Below, in pieces: positions 7,907 through 15,668 of a stretch of DNA of 32,752 nucleotides. Position numbers and translations under genes: made by a program. Source of the DNA: Sphingobacteriales bacterium (GTDB lineage Bacteria > Bacteroidota > Bacteroidia > Sphingobacteriales > Sphingobacteriaceae). Positions within the stretch are counted from its first letter, which is position 1. Each line of letters opens with the position of its first letter. The stretch covers positions 1-32,752 of the forward strand of contig JAAFJW010000021.1 of NCBI GenBank assembly GCA_013298995.1. Reading direction: 5' to 3'. Below the pieces are notes generated by a model. The model ran no database searches and was not told where the DNA came from. It worked only from the letters and a program-made list of their open reading frames with translations.

Positions 7907-8938
7907 TTATTGGTATTGTATGTAAATAGGTTTTGGTTTTAGTTGTAATAATTCGTTGGGTGTCATCAGGCGGTTGGGTGCTTTTTTTAAATCGTTTTTA
8001 TAAAATAATTTGAAGCCTACAAATTGTACAGGCTCTTTATACAAATAATGGCGGTAAGTACCTTTCTTTAGTTCGGGTTCGCCCCAGCCATCCATGTGCA
8101 TTATAATTTGCAATTCTTTATGTAATTTAATGTTTTGGTAATTAGTTACCATGCCTTGGGTAAAGCGGTGTACAATTAATATTTTTGCGGGTAAATTATT
8201 TTCTTTAACTAATTTAACCAAATAATCGGCGGCGTAGTTTATATCGCTCGCATCGTAAGTACCTATTTTGGTACCTGGTTTTGCGCCTGTTTTCATCGAA
8301 AACTCAGGGTCGATACCTAAATGTACCTGTGGCATTTTTAAATATTTTTCTAAACGAGGCAATTCGGTTTTAAGGTTGCTTAACGAAACCTGCACATCCA
8401 AAAACACAATCGCATTGTGCATTTTGGCTATGCTAAGGGCCGAGTCTATTTGGCTTTCGGGCATACGGTTATTATAGTACCCATTTTTACCTGCTGTACC
8501 GCTGGCTACTGTGGCTATATAATGTACGGCAGGTATGGCTTTTATTACCGAATCGGCTTTGTTCCATTTTGCTACCTCGGCATCTAATCTTTTCCACATT
8601 TCTTTAGGAGCATATTCGCCCAAGGCACCCATTTTTTTAGAATACAAATTACCGTAATAAGCAATAATGCGGTTAAAAGGTAAAATAGCACCATTAATAG
8701 GGATAACATCGTTTTTTATAGGCCACTTACCCGTAGTATCACCATTGGCCAAATATTTTTGCAGGGCTATATATTGGGCTGTATCAATAAGCGTAGCCGC
8801 AGGGTTATTAATAGCTTTTGCCGATGAGGTAATTACTTTTTTAGTCTTATTTGTTTTGCTATCAGCACCCGTACAAGCTATTAATAAGCAACTTACGGTT
8901 AAATTAAAGACAATTAAAATTGTTGTTTTGTTAAACAT
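7907..8938 (-). CDS. lipoprotein of unknown function, possibly TIM-barrel-like
   Basis: This protein is 343 aa if started at ATG 8938. The ORF-track start, a TTG seven codons upstream, lies inside a perfect -7 promoter box, so the ATG is preferred. The N-terminus MFNKTTILIVFNLTVSCLLIAC carries a lipobox (LLIAC), predicting lipidation at Cys22. The mature part has a repeated strand-helix pattern with short hydrophobic strands ending in polar residues (AIVFLDVQV, VHLGIDPEFSM, KILIVHRFTQGM, LQIIMHMDGWG, VQFVGFKLFYK), as in TIM-barrel hydrolases. Candidate acidic/catalytic residues are in DVQ, DPE and HMDGWGE. I do not recognise the family. It may be a periplasm-facing carbohydrate-active or related enzyme, but no substrate can be named. 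Confidence 0.7.
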   Translation of the reverse strand: MFNKTTILIVFNLTVSCLLIACTGADSKTNKTKKVITSSAKAINNPAATLIDTAQYIALQKYLANGDTTGKWPIKNDVIPINGAILPFNRIIAYYGNLYSKKMGALGEYAPKEMWKRLDAEVAKWNKADSVIKAIPAVHYIATVASGTAGKNGYYNNRMPESQIDSALSIAKMHNAIVFLDVQVSLSNLKTELPRLEKYLKMPQVHLGIDPEFSMKTGAKPGTKIGTYDASDINYAADYLVKLVKENNLPAKILIVHRFTQGMVTNYQNIKLHKELQIIMHMDGWGEPELKKGTYRHYLYKEPVQFVGFKLFYKNDLKKAPNRLMTPNELLQLKPKPIYIQYQ

Positions 8939-8956
8939 GAGGTTTCGTTTTTTGTA

Positions 8957-8986
8957 CAAATGTAGGGCATTTTTTAGATTTTACAA
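8957..8986 (-). promoter_or_regulatory. Bacteroidetes-type promoter of the lipoprotein gene
   Basis: On the minus strand a TTG (8984-8986) is followed after 19 bp by TACATTTG (8957-8964), a full match to the -33 / -7 pair TTG-N17-23-TAnnTTTG. Transcription would begin near 8952, giving a leader of about 14 bases before the ATG at 8938. Confidence 0.6.
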
Positions 8987-9061
8987 GTCTTTAATATTTT
9001 GCCAAACCGCATTCAAGTAAAAGTCTAAAATTATTTTTTAATCCATCACCATAAAAAATTT

Positions 9062-9069
9062 TACCTTTG
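9062..9069 (+). promoter_or_regulatory. TACCTTTG -7 box before the ftsE-linked small gene
   Basis: A perfect TAnnTTTG match ends four bases before the ATG at 9074. Transcription from it would start at or within a few bases of the start codon, so the mRNA would be leaderless or nearly so. No TTG -33 was found at the expected distance. Confidence 0.45.
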
Positions 9070-9073
9070 AAAA

Positions 9074-9277
9074 ATGTACATCATAAAAGTAAAAGGCGTA
9101 GCCAAAATTCCAGATTATGTGCAACTGCGTGACGAGAATTTTACTTTGCTCGCCTATTTCAGGGTAGATAGGCCCGATAAATCATTGGACAAAGTAGGCT
9201 TGGCACACAAAGCCGAATACATTATGGGCTTGGTTAACAACCTGCCTTTTGGGCAGATACTAAAATTAGATATATAA
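9074..9277 (+). CDS. small conserved protein of unknown function encoded directly before ftsE
   Basis: This 67-aa protein (MYIIKVKGVAKIPDYVQLRDENFTLLAYFRVDRP...) has no signal peptide, no membrane segment and a mixed alpha/beta look, with a C-terminal helix KAEYIMGLVNNLPFGQILKLDI. Its stop lies one base before the ftsE ATG, so the two are almost certainly one operon. I recall similar short ORFs before ftsE in other Bacteroidetes, which would support a role connected to FtsE, but I cannot name a function. The ORF is believable because of the promoter box, the tight spacing and its divergence from the lipoprotein gene. Confidence 0.65.
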   Translation: MYIIKVKGVAKIPDYVQLRDENFTLLAYFRVDRPDKSLDKVGLAHKAEYIMGLVNNLPFGQILKLDI

Positions 9278-9278
9278 A

Positions 9279-9959
9279 ATGACAGGTAATAGTGTAATAA
9301 AATTAAGCAATGTAGATGTTTTTCAACAAAAACATTTGGTTTTATCATCGGTTGATCTACATATTGATAAAGGCGAATTTGTTTACCTAATAGGCCAAAC
9401 AGGTTCGGGCAAAAGCAGCTTACTCAAAATTATTTATGGCGATTTACACATAGCCCATGGCGAAGGTAATGCAGTAGGTTTTAATTTAAAATCTTTAAAA
9501 GTAAAAGATATCCCCTTTTTACGGCGTAAGCTAGGCATTGTGTTTCAAGATTTTCAACTACTTACCGACCGTAGCATACAACAAAACCTCGAATTTGTAC
9601 TAAAAGCAACCGGCTGGAAAGATAAAAACCTAATAGCCGAACGCATTAAAGATGTGCTAGAAAAAGTAGGCCTACGCAGTAAAATTAAAAAAATGCCCCA
9701 CGAAATTTCGGGCGGCGAACAGCAAAGGGTAGTAATAGCCAGAGCCTTACTTAACGACCCCGAACTTATATTGGCCGATGAACCTACCGGAAACTTAGAC
9801 CCCGAAACATCCGAAGAAATTATGATTTTGTTACGCCAAATAAGCGAAGCAGGTACCGCAGTAATGATGGCCACACACGATTATCACATTATACGCACCT
9901 TTCCATCAAGGATTATTAAATGCGAAAACGGTAAAGTACACGAAGACGCAACGGTATAA
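9279..9959 (+). CDS. ftsE: cell-division ABC transporter ATPase FtsE
   Basis: This 226-aa ABC ATPase has Walker A GQTGSGKS (39-46), Q-loop GIVFQDFQLL, signature SGGEQQR (144-150), Walker B LILADE (163-168), D-loop GNLD and switch His in MMATHD (H200). The length, the GQTGSGKSSLLK P-loop and the EPTGNLDPETSEEIM segment fit FtsE. FtsE pairs with the membrane protein FtsX to control periplasmic peptidoglycan hydrolases at the septum. ftsX is not adjacent here, since the downstream 380 bp hold no ORF. The LolD family is a close alternative, but FtsE is the better match. Confidence 0.85.
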   Translation: MTGNSVIKLSNVDVFQQKHLVLSSVDLHIDKGEFVYLIGQTGSGKSSLLKIIYGDLHIAHGEGNAVGFNLKSLKVKDIPFLRRKLGIVFQDFQLLTDRSIQQNLEFVLKATGWKDKNLIAERIKDVLEKVGLRSKIKKMPHEISGGEQQRVVIARALLNDPELILADEPTGNLDPETSEEIMILLRQISEAGTAVMMATHDYHIIRTFPSRIIKCENGKVHEDATV

Positions 9960-10339
9960 ACCAAAGCTAACTAGCCAATAAACAATTCGTATAAATCCAA
10001 TATATTTTTAACTAATAGGTTTAAAAATATGTTGAAAAAGCAAGGCTAGCATTTTATAATTAAAGCTAGCCCCGCTATACGCAATAGTCCTCATTATCCC
10101 TAACGCAAAGCCTACACACATTGCGGGCTATTTGCTGCTATCGGGTTTAGATACGCGGGCCTGGTGCTTTTTAATGCGGGTTTACCTTGCACCGTATTTG
10201 CTACAATTTAGTTGTTTATAAAATGGTACTTTACATAAATGCGTACCCTTTTTGTCTTGATTTAGCAATAAAAGTATTTTTTTACTGACAGCCTGACGGT
10301 TTTAGTAAACTGGCAAACTGTTTGGTAAAACAATAATAA
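9960..10339. other. ftsE-grpE intergenic region with a GC-richer repeat-like block
   Basis: No ORF or RNA gene is evident. An inverted repeat lies at 10044-10071. The stretch about 10073-10225 is richer in G/C than the flanks (CGCTATACGCAATAG, ATTGCGGGCTATTTGCTGC, TTAATGCGGGTTTACC). It looks like a degenerate dispersed repeat or non-coding remnant of a type seen between genes in Bacteroidetes genomes. The identification is from memory and tentative. Confidence 0.35.
10044..10071. repeat. 7-bp inverted repeat GGCTAGC/GCTAGCC downstream of ftsE
   Basis: Perfect 7-bp arms are separated by a 14-base AT-rich loop, 85 bp past the ftsE stop. No T-run follows, so it is a weak terminator candidate at best. 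It may be the left edge of the neighbouring GC-richer block. Confidence 0.35.
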
Positions 10340-10981
10340 ATGAATATTTCTAAAATGTTTAATAAAAAGAAAACTGTTTTACCCGAACAACCTAGCAAAA
10401 TGGCAGAAACACAAGAAAACATCGCACCCGAAGAAATTAAAGAAAATATAACGGAGGCCAACCAAGCACCCCTAAGCGATAACGCAACTACAACTCAAGA
10501 AACCGAAACCCTTGAGCCCGAAGAAAGTATTAGCGAAGAAGAAAAATTAAAAGCCGAAGTAGCTACCCTCAACGATAAATTTGTGAGGCTGTATGCCGAG
10601 TTTGATAATTTTAAACGACGCACACAAAAAGAGCGTACAGATTTATTAAAAACCGCCAATAAGGAAGTAATTGTGGCCATGCTGCCCATACTTGATGATT
10701 TCGAAAGAGCCGAAAAAGCATTAGCCAACGTAACCGATGTAGCAGCCGTAAAAGAGGGAATAACCATTGTACACCATAAACTAAAAAACATATTGGCACA
10801 AAAAGGCCTAACAGAAATGGAAGCCATTGGCCAACCATTTGATGCCGACGTACACGAAGCCATTACCAGCATACCTGCGCCTAGCGAAGATGGAAAAGGA
10901 AAAGTACTTGACCAAATGGAAAAAGGTTATTTATTAAACCAAAAAGTTGTACGTTTTGCCAAAGTAATTATTGGGGCTTAA
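10340..10981 (+). CDS. grpE: nucleotide-exchange factor GrpE
   Basis: This 213-aa cochaperone releases ADP from DnaK. It has a long acidic, disordered N-terminal arm (about 15-75, many Glu), then a coiled coil (EEKLKAEVATLNDKFVRLYAEFDNFKRRTQKERTDLLK), the four-helix region (AMLPILDDFERAEKAL) and the C-terminal beta-wing (GQPFDADVHEAI ... VLDQMEKGYLLNQKVVRFAKVIIG). The DNFKRR and DP.xHEA-like motifs are typical of GrpE. dnaJ follows after 112 bp in the same direction. dnaK is not in the window. Confidence 0.95.
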   Translation: MNISKMFNKKKTVLPEQPSKMAETQENIAPEEIKENITEANQAPLSDNATTTQETETLEPEESISEEEKLKAEVATLNDKFVRLYAEFDNFKRRTQKERTDLLKTANKEVIVAMLPILDDFERAEKALANVTDVAAVKEGITIVHHKLKNILAQKGLTEMEAIGQPFDADVHEAITSIPAPSEDGKGKVLDQMEKGYLLNQKVVRFAKVIIGA

Positions 10982-11093
10982 AAAAAAACAGCTTTAACTC
11001 AAATTATAAAAAGTAAAATCTACCTCATAGGTTTTCAAAATATTTAAAAATAAAAAATTGCCAAGCTTAATTTGGCATAAATCAATAAATAAA

Positions 11094-12251
11094 ATGGCTA
11101 AAAGAGATTATTATGATGTACTGGGCGTATCTAAAAATGCCGATGCCGACGAAATAAAAAAAGCGTACAGGAAATTGGCTATTAAATATCATCCTGATAA
11201 AAATCCTGATGACCATACAGCCGAAGATAAATTTAAAGAAGCCGCCGAGGCTTACGAAACTTTAAGTAATCCCGAAAAACGCCAACGTTATAACCAATTT
11301 GGCCATGCTGGCGCACAGCAAGGTTATGGCGGCGGTGGTATGAATATGGAAGACATATTTAGCCAATTTGGCGATGTGTTTAGCGGTGGTGGCGGTGGTA
11401 GCCCTTTCGATAGTTTTTTTGGTGGCGGGCAATCACGTGGCGGTGGCGGACGAAGGGTAAACCGTGGTACTAATTTACGCATAAAAGTAAAACTTAGCCT
11501 CGATGAAATTGCCAACGGTATCGAAAAAAAGGTAAAAGTTGCAAAACAAATTAACTGCAACACTTGCGATGGTACGGGTGCTAAAGATAAAAGCTCGTTT
11601 CAAACCTGTAAAACCTGTAATGGCCAAGGTGCAGTAAGGCGAGTTACCAACACTATTTTGGGGCAAATGCAAACTACCGGTACTTGCCCAAGTTGCAATG
11701 GCGAAGGATCAACCATTACATCTAAATGCAATAGTTGCCATGGCGAAGGCATAGTACGTGGCGAAGAAACCATTACCATTAATATACCTGCAGGTGTAAG
11801 CGAAGGTATGCAGCTAAGTATGAGTGGCAAAGGCAATGCCGCTGCCAGAGGCGGTGTAGCAGGCGATTTGATAATTTTGATTGAAGAAATACCACACGAA
11901 AGCCTTAAACGCGAAGGTATAAACGTTATTTACGATTTACATATCAGCTTTATTGATGCCGCATTAGGTACCAGTATTGAAGTGCCTACCATTGATGGCA
12001 AAGCCCGTATAAAGCTAGAACCAGGTACACAAGGCGGTAAAATTTTACGCCTAAAAGGTAAAGGCATACCCGAAGTAAATGCTTACCATAAAGGCGACCA
12101 ACTTATACAAGTAAATATTTGGACACCCAAAACGCTTAATAACGATGAACGTGAATTGCTAGAAAAACTTAAACTGTCTGATAACTTTAAGCCTAACCCA
12201 AGTAAGTTCGAAAAAAGTTTTTTTGATAGAATGAAAGAATATTTCGAGTAA
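11094..12251 (+). CDS. dnaJ: chaperone protein DnaJ (type I Hsp40)
   Basis: This 385-aa Hsp40 stimulates DnaK ATPase and delivers unfolded clients. It has a J domain with HPD at 33-35 (KYHPDKNPD), a G/F-rich linker (about 70-118, with [15 protein letters not shown]), and four zinc-binding repeats CxxCxGxG between 155 and 219 ([32 protein letters not shown]). Two C-terminal beta-sandwich domains follow. The ORF-track start is a TTG 36 bases upstream. The ATG at 11094 gives the standard [13 protein letters not shown]-terminus and is preferred. It is followed by an intrinsic terminator and is probably co-expressed with grpE. Confidence 0.97.
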   Translation: MAKRDYYDVLGVSKNADADEIKKAYRKLAIKYHPDKNPDDHTAEDKFKEAAEAYETLSNPEKRQRYNQFGHAGAQQGYGGGGMNMEDIFSQFGDVFSGGGGGSPFDSFFGGGQSRGGGGRRVNRGTNLRIKVKLSLDEIANGIEKKVKVAKQINCNTCDGTGAKDKSSFQTCKTCNGQGAVRRVTNTILGQMQTTGTCPSCNGEGSTITSKCNSCHGEGIVRGEETITINIPAGVSEGMQLSMSGKGNAAARGGVAGDLIILIEEIPHESLKREGINVIYDLHISFIDAALGTSIEVPTIDGKARIKLEPGTQGGKILRLKGKGIPEVNAYHKGDQLIQVNIWTPKTLNNDERELLEKLKLSDNFKPNPSKFEKSFFDRMKEYFE

Positions 12252-12272
12252 TATTAGGACGCTATAAAAAAT

Positions 12273-12309
12273 AAAAAACACCTTAACTTTTGGCTATGGT
12301 GTTTTTTTT
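12273..12309 (+). terminator. intrinsic terminator after dnaJ
   Basis: AAAACACC and GGTGTTTT arms flank a 15-base loop and are followed by a T-run of eight. On the minus strand it also has a T-rich tail, so it may also serve the converging cobS-cobC genes. Confidence 0.8.
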
Positions 12310-12396
12310 ATGCAATTTAAAGGGTAATTATTTTTACAGTAATTCATTATATCTATCACATTGCATGGTATCCCACAATAAATTTACGTTCTAAAA

Positions 12397-12984
12397 CTAT
12401 ATAGTAGCTTTATTGATGTATTGGATGGTGTATTTATCAAATTTGGCTTGATAATTTATTTTGGTTATGGATGCGTAGTCTATCTCTATATCGAAACTAT
12501 TGTGTAACGGAAATTGTAAAATATGTGCTAAAATAGCCCGTATTACGCCTGCATGGGTAATTATAAATAAGTTTTGATGGCTGGTGTGTTGCAATATTTG
12601 CTCCCAAAACAAGCTGCAACGGTGGGTTAAATCAATAAAATTTTCGCCATTGGGGATTTTATAATTCACAAAATCGGCCATCCAAGGGTTTAATTGTTGG
12701 CTATCAATGGTATCCCAAGGTTGTAATTCCCAGTTGCCAAAGTTTAGTTCCATAATGCGGTTATCGCTTATAAAATTATTGTTGCTTAAAAAACTAGCTA
12801 GCTTGGTGCATCGCCGCAAAGGGCTACTATAAAAAATGGCGTTGTTTTTTAAGGCTGTGCCTAGGCTTTCTTCTAAACTATTAAAATAATGAGTAAAGTT
12901 TTCTTCGAGTGGTATTTCGGATTGTCCGTAGCATAATTTATTGGGATTATACACCGCCGAATGCCTAATTAAATAAATATCCAT
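12397..12984 (-). CDS. cobC: histidine phosphatase, probable alpha-ribazole phosphatase
   Basis: This 195-aa protein of the phosphoglycerate-mutase-like histidine phosphatase family has the phosphorylatable His in LIRHSAV (R7-H8; the usual third residue Gly is Ser here), SSPLRRC at about 53-59, ELNFGNWE at about 79-86, and the second catalytic His in FIITHAGVIRAIL. It begins two bases after the cobS stop. This tight pairing supports a role in removing the 5'-phosphate during cobalamin nucleotide-loop assembly. Without the neighbour it would only be called a histidine phosphatase. Confidence 0.82.
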   Translation of the reverse strand: MDIYLIRHSAVYNPNKLCYGQSEIPLEENFTHYFNSLEESLGTALKNNAIFYSSPLRRCTKLASFLSNNNFISDNRIMELNFGNWELQPWDTIDSQQLNPWMADFVNYKIPNGENFIDLTHRCSLFWEQILQHTSHQNLFIITHAGVIRAILAHILQFPLHNSFDIEIDYASITKINYQAKFDKYTIQYINKATI

Positions 12985-12986
12985 AG

Positions 12987-13751
12987 CTATAAATACCTAA
13001 ATAATAGTATTAAAAACAAATAAAAAACAACTTCGGCCATTTGCTGTATGGCACCTAGGCAATCGCCTGTATAGCCACCAATCCATTTTTTAAAATAGCG
13101 GGAAAAATATAATTTAAGCAATAGGAGAGGTATCAATACCAAAAAAACACAATCATTGGCAAATAAAAATAGGGGAGCAAGGCCAAAAATACAAGCTACT
13201 GCAAAATCGGTATGGCGCATTTTGGTAGCCAAGGGTTTGGCTTTGCTTAATAAATCTTCGCGGGCATATTGCTGGGTATAAATAAAACTTACGGCCGTAA
13301 GCCTGCTTATGGCATGTGCGCTGATGAGGGTAATGGCCATTATTTGGGTATTGATGTGGTAAAGTGCTATATATTTTAAAGCAAAAATTAATAGCAAGCC
13401 TACTGCGCCATAGGTGCCTATTTGCGAGTCTTTCATAATTTCTAATATTTTTTCTTTCGACCATCCCCCGCCAAAACCATCGCATACATCGGCAAAGCCA
13501 TCTTCGTGAAATGCGCCCGTAATGAGTATTGATACCACAAAACTCAATAAAATGGAAATATCGGCAGTGAAAATAAAGCTAAAAAGCCAGTAAGACAATG
13601 CAACCAAACTACCTACAATTATACCTACCAGTGTAAAATACTTGGACGCTCGGTTTAGGTATTCTTCTGAATGGTCGGTGTTGGGCGGGCAAGGTATGCG
13701 GGTAAAAAACATCAATGCCGTAAAAAATATGCGTATTTCTTTTTTTATCAT
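12987..13751 (-). CDS. cobS: adenosylcobinamide-GDP ribazoletransferase (cobalamin synthase)
   Basis: This 254-aa polytopic inner-membrane enzyme joins adenosylcobinamide-GDP with alpha-ribazole (or its phosphate) to complete cobalamin. The family motif is GAFHEDGFADVCDGFGGGWSKEKILEIMKDSQIGTYG (about 79-115), containing the conserved acidic residues, with the N-terminal FFTALMFFTRIP and the C-terminal GGYTGDCLGA segment. About six to seven hydrophobic helices are visible. It heads a cobS-cobC pair; cobU and cobT are not in the window. A 103-bp tandem duplication begins seven bases upstream of its start. No cobalamin riboswitch was recognised there. Confidence 0.94.
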   Translation of the reverse strand: MIKKEIRIFFTALMFFTRIPCPPNTDHSEEYLNRASKYFTLVGIIVGSLVALSYWLFSFIFTADISILLSFVVSILITGAFHEDGFADVCDGFGGGWSKEKILEIMKDSQIGTYGAVGLLLIFALKYIALYHINTQIMAITLISAHAISRLTAVSFIYTQQYAREDLLSKAKPLATKMRHTDFAVACIFGLAPLFLFANDCVFLVLIPLLLLKLYFSRYFKKWIGGYTGDCLGAIQQMAEVVFYLFLILLFRYL

Positions 13752-13757
13752 TTTAGG

Positions 13758-13963
13758 TTTTTTTATAATCTAACTAAATGTTTTTTAGGTTAAATTATAT
13801 TTTTTGGGATATAAATTTGGGGTTTAACAAAAAAAATAGCCTTGTTTTTTTATAAATGTATTTTTTTATAATCTAACTAGATATTTTTTTTGGTTAAATT
13901 ATGTTTTTGGGGATATAAATTTGGGGTTTAACAAAAAAATAGCTTTGTTTTTTTATAAATGTA
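13758..13963. repeat. two tandem copies of a 103-bp unit upstream of cobS
   Basis: Unit 1 is 13758-13860 and unit 2 is 13861-13963. Both begin TTTTTTTATAATCTAACTA and end TTTTTTTATAAATGTA. They share the block GGATATAAATTTGGGGTTTAAC and differ by only a few substitutions and homopolymer shifts. The duplication starts seven bases upstream of the cobS ATG, so it occupies the promoter/leader region of cobS. A recent slippage or unequal-crossover duplication is likely; an effect on cobS expression is possible but unproven. Confidence 0.85.
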
Positions 13964-14361
13964 AATAGGGGTTACATTATTACAACCCTTATATATTAGC
14001 CACAAATTTACGAATATTGGCGGCAAAAATCTTAACAAAGCTCATTTCTGTTATAAGTTTATGCTTTATCAAATATTAATTTGCGCCTAAATTTTAGTAA
14101 ATAAAAATTTGGATGTGCAATGAGGGTTAACGTAAAATTTACAAAAACATAATTAGCTTTCAGTTTTTTTTTATCTAATATTTGTATTTGTTTTTAGCTA
14201 TTTTGTTTTTTAGCTACTATTTATAACTATTAATTTAAAAATAATTGATGTTTTTTTTTAAAACACTTAAACTATGGGTTCATATTTAGTAATAATTTTA
14301 CTAAATTGTTTCTTTTTTAATAAAACAGTGCCCTGTATTTGCTACACATTAAAATCATTAG
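13964..14361. other. AT-rich gap between the cobS-upstream repeats and the small secreted protein gene
   Basis: No ORF or RNA gene was recognised. A weak hairpin TAGGGGTT...AACCCTTA lies just right of the tandem repeat (about 13966-13991). Neither a B12 box nor other cobalamin-riboswitch motifs were found on the minus strand. A partial -7 box (TGTATTTG, 14334-14341) precedes the next gene. Confidence 0.45.
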
Positions 14362-14592
14362 ATGAAAATACATCATTTTTTTTCAAAAAAAATTATAGCC
14401 TTCTTTTGGTGTGTATTTATCCCTTTTATAACATTTGCTGCCTGCGATGATGATACCGACCCATTTTGTGGAGAAGATATAGATGCACCTATTGATAAGG
14501 GTGTTTGGTTATTAATTGTGTTTTCGTGTATGTTAGTTTCTTATATGTTAAGAAACAAAAAAACAAATTTGCTTCCGAAAAAGGTGAGTTGA
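14362..14592 (+). CDS. small secreted/membrane protein with a C-terminal PID-type anchor
   Basis: This 76-aa protein has a signal peptide (MKIHHFFSKKIIAFFWCVFIPFITFA, cleavage near Ala-Ala), a short acidic ectodomain (CDDDTDPFCGEDIDAPIDKG) with two Cys, and a C-terminal hydrophobic helix followed by RNKK. The arrangement of A-P-I-D-x-G before a hydrophobic stretch and a basic tail resembles the short Bacteroidetes proteins with a C-terminal PID-type sorting/anchor signal. Function is unknown. It stands alone between two minus-strand genes. The signal peptide makes a real gene likely in spite of the small size. Confidence 0.6.
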   Translation: MKIHHFFSKKIIAFFWCVFIPFITFAACDDDTDPFCGEDIDAPIDKGVWLLIVFSCMLVSYMLRNKKTNLLPKKVS

Positions 14593-14679
14593 TTGCTTAT
14601 AGTTTTTAACTGCATGAAAATGAACAGCTTAAAATAAGTGTTTGACGGCTACGGGGAAAAAAGATATAACGAACAGCGT

Positions 14680-14705
14680 GTTTCTTGCCTGCGCAGGCAG
14701 GAAAC
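14680..14705. repeat. 26-bp near-perfect GC-rich palindrome
   Basis: GTTTCTTGCCTGC is followed directly by GCAGGCAGGAAAC. The arms pair over 13 bp with one T.G wobble and no loop. The core is much richer in G/C than the surroundings and no T-run follows, so it resembles a REP-like dispersed palindrome more than an intrinsic terminator. It lies between the converging small secreted protein gene and the TPR gene. Confidence 0.6.
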
Positions 14706-14779
14706 GCCCAAATCATCAACAACAATGTAAAAAAATATTCAACGAACTTGATTAATATGCAAATAAATATTAAGGCATT

Positions 14780-15403
14780 TTACTGCTGTACATCTACCAA
14801 AAAACGTTTCGCTTTATCAATCAAAACCTGAATATCGGCCCTAGAGTTATTATACACCATTAGTTTTTGATAATCTTTTAATGCCAAATTTACATTTGCA
14901 ATAGCTTCGGCTTTGTTATACACATTGGGTAGTTTTTGGTTTTTAAATAAACCTAAATCGTAATAAGCCAAGCCACGGTTTTGGTAAAATTTTAAATCAT
15001 TAGGGCTAATATCAACTCCTGTACTAAAATCTTTTATAGCTCCTTTTATTAATTTTTCTTTTTCAACCGCCATTATATTTGTAAGCCCTGTATATAAAGC
15101 TGTTTTTGCTTTTCCACGGTAATAATATGCCACTGTTTCGCTAGGTTTTAAATTTATTAATTTATCAAAAGCATACACACATTTACGGTATTCGCTGGCA
15201 TGGTAGTAGGCATAGCCCATAAACCATAAGGCATTCATATCGCTATTATTCTCGGTATATGCTTTCTCGAAATAAGATGCTGCTGTATTAAAATCGCCAC
15301 CCATCAAAGCCTTTTGGCCTAAGCGGATAAATGGTTCTTGTGCGTAAGCGTGATTTAAAAGCGTAATCGATAATACACAAAAACTTAAAAATGCTTTTTT
15401 CAT
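14780..15403 (-). CDS. exported tetratricopeptide-repeat protein
   Basis: This 207-aa protein has a signal peptide (MKKAFLSFCVLSITLLNHAYAQ, about 1-21) and TPR-like helices: GQKALMGGDFNTAASYFEKAYTENNSDMNALWFMGYAYYHASEYRKCVYAFDKLINLKPSETVAYYYRGKAKTAL, then AIKDFSTGVDISPNDLKFYQNRGLAYYDLGLF. About four repeats are visible. It probably acts in the periplasm or at the envelope as a scaffold for protein-protein contacts; no partner is suggested by the neighbourhood. It is transcribed divergently from lon. Confidence 0.78.
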   Translation of the reverse strand: MKKAFLSFCVLSITLLNHAYAQEPFIRLGQKALMGGDFNTAASYFEKAYTENNSDMNALWFMGYAYYHASEYRKCVYAFDKLINLKPSETVAYYYRGKAKTALYTGLTNIMAVEKEKLIKGAIKDFSTGVDISPNDLKFYQNRGLAYYDLGLFKNQKLPNVYNKAEAIANVNLALKDYQKLMVYNNSRADIQVLIDKAKRFLVDVQQ

Positions 15404-15668
15404 TTATTAAAATTATTATTTAGCAACCATCAAATATAATATAATATTGCATAATGCTAACGCAACATTTTTTAAATTATTTTTGCAAAAAACTGACTTT
15501 ATAACATACCCAACATTTTTTAATGGCATTAAATAGGCTGTATTTTTACCAAAACCAACACAAACCAAAGCTTGGCATAGGTTTGGCAATAACCAGTTTT
15601 TAGATAAATAATTATTTTTATAAATAAAATATGTCAATATGACGTTCGTCTGGAACTAATAAAAATAT

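Noticed and set aside
13758-13963. CRISPR-like repeat array
   Set aside because: Only two long units in direct contact, without spacers and with no cas genes.
13752-14361. cobalamin riboswitch upstream of cobS
   Set aside because: No B12 box or GCCACTG-like core was found on the minus strand, and the region is explained by an AT-rich tandem repeat.
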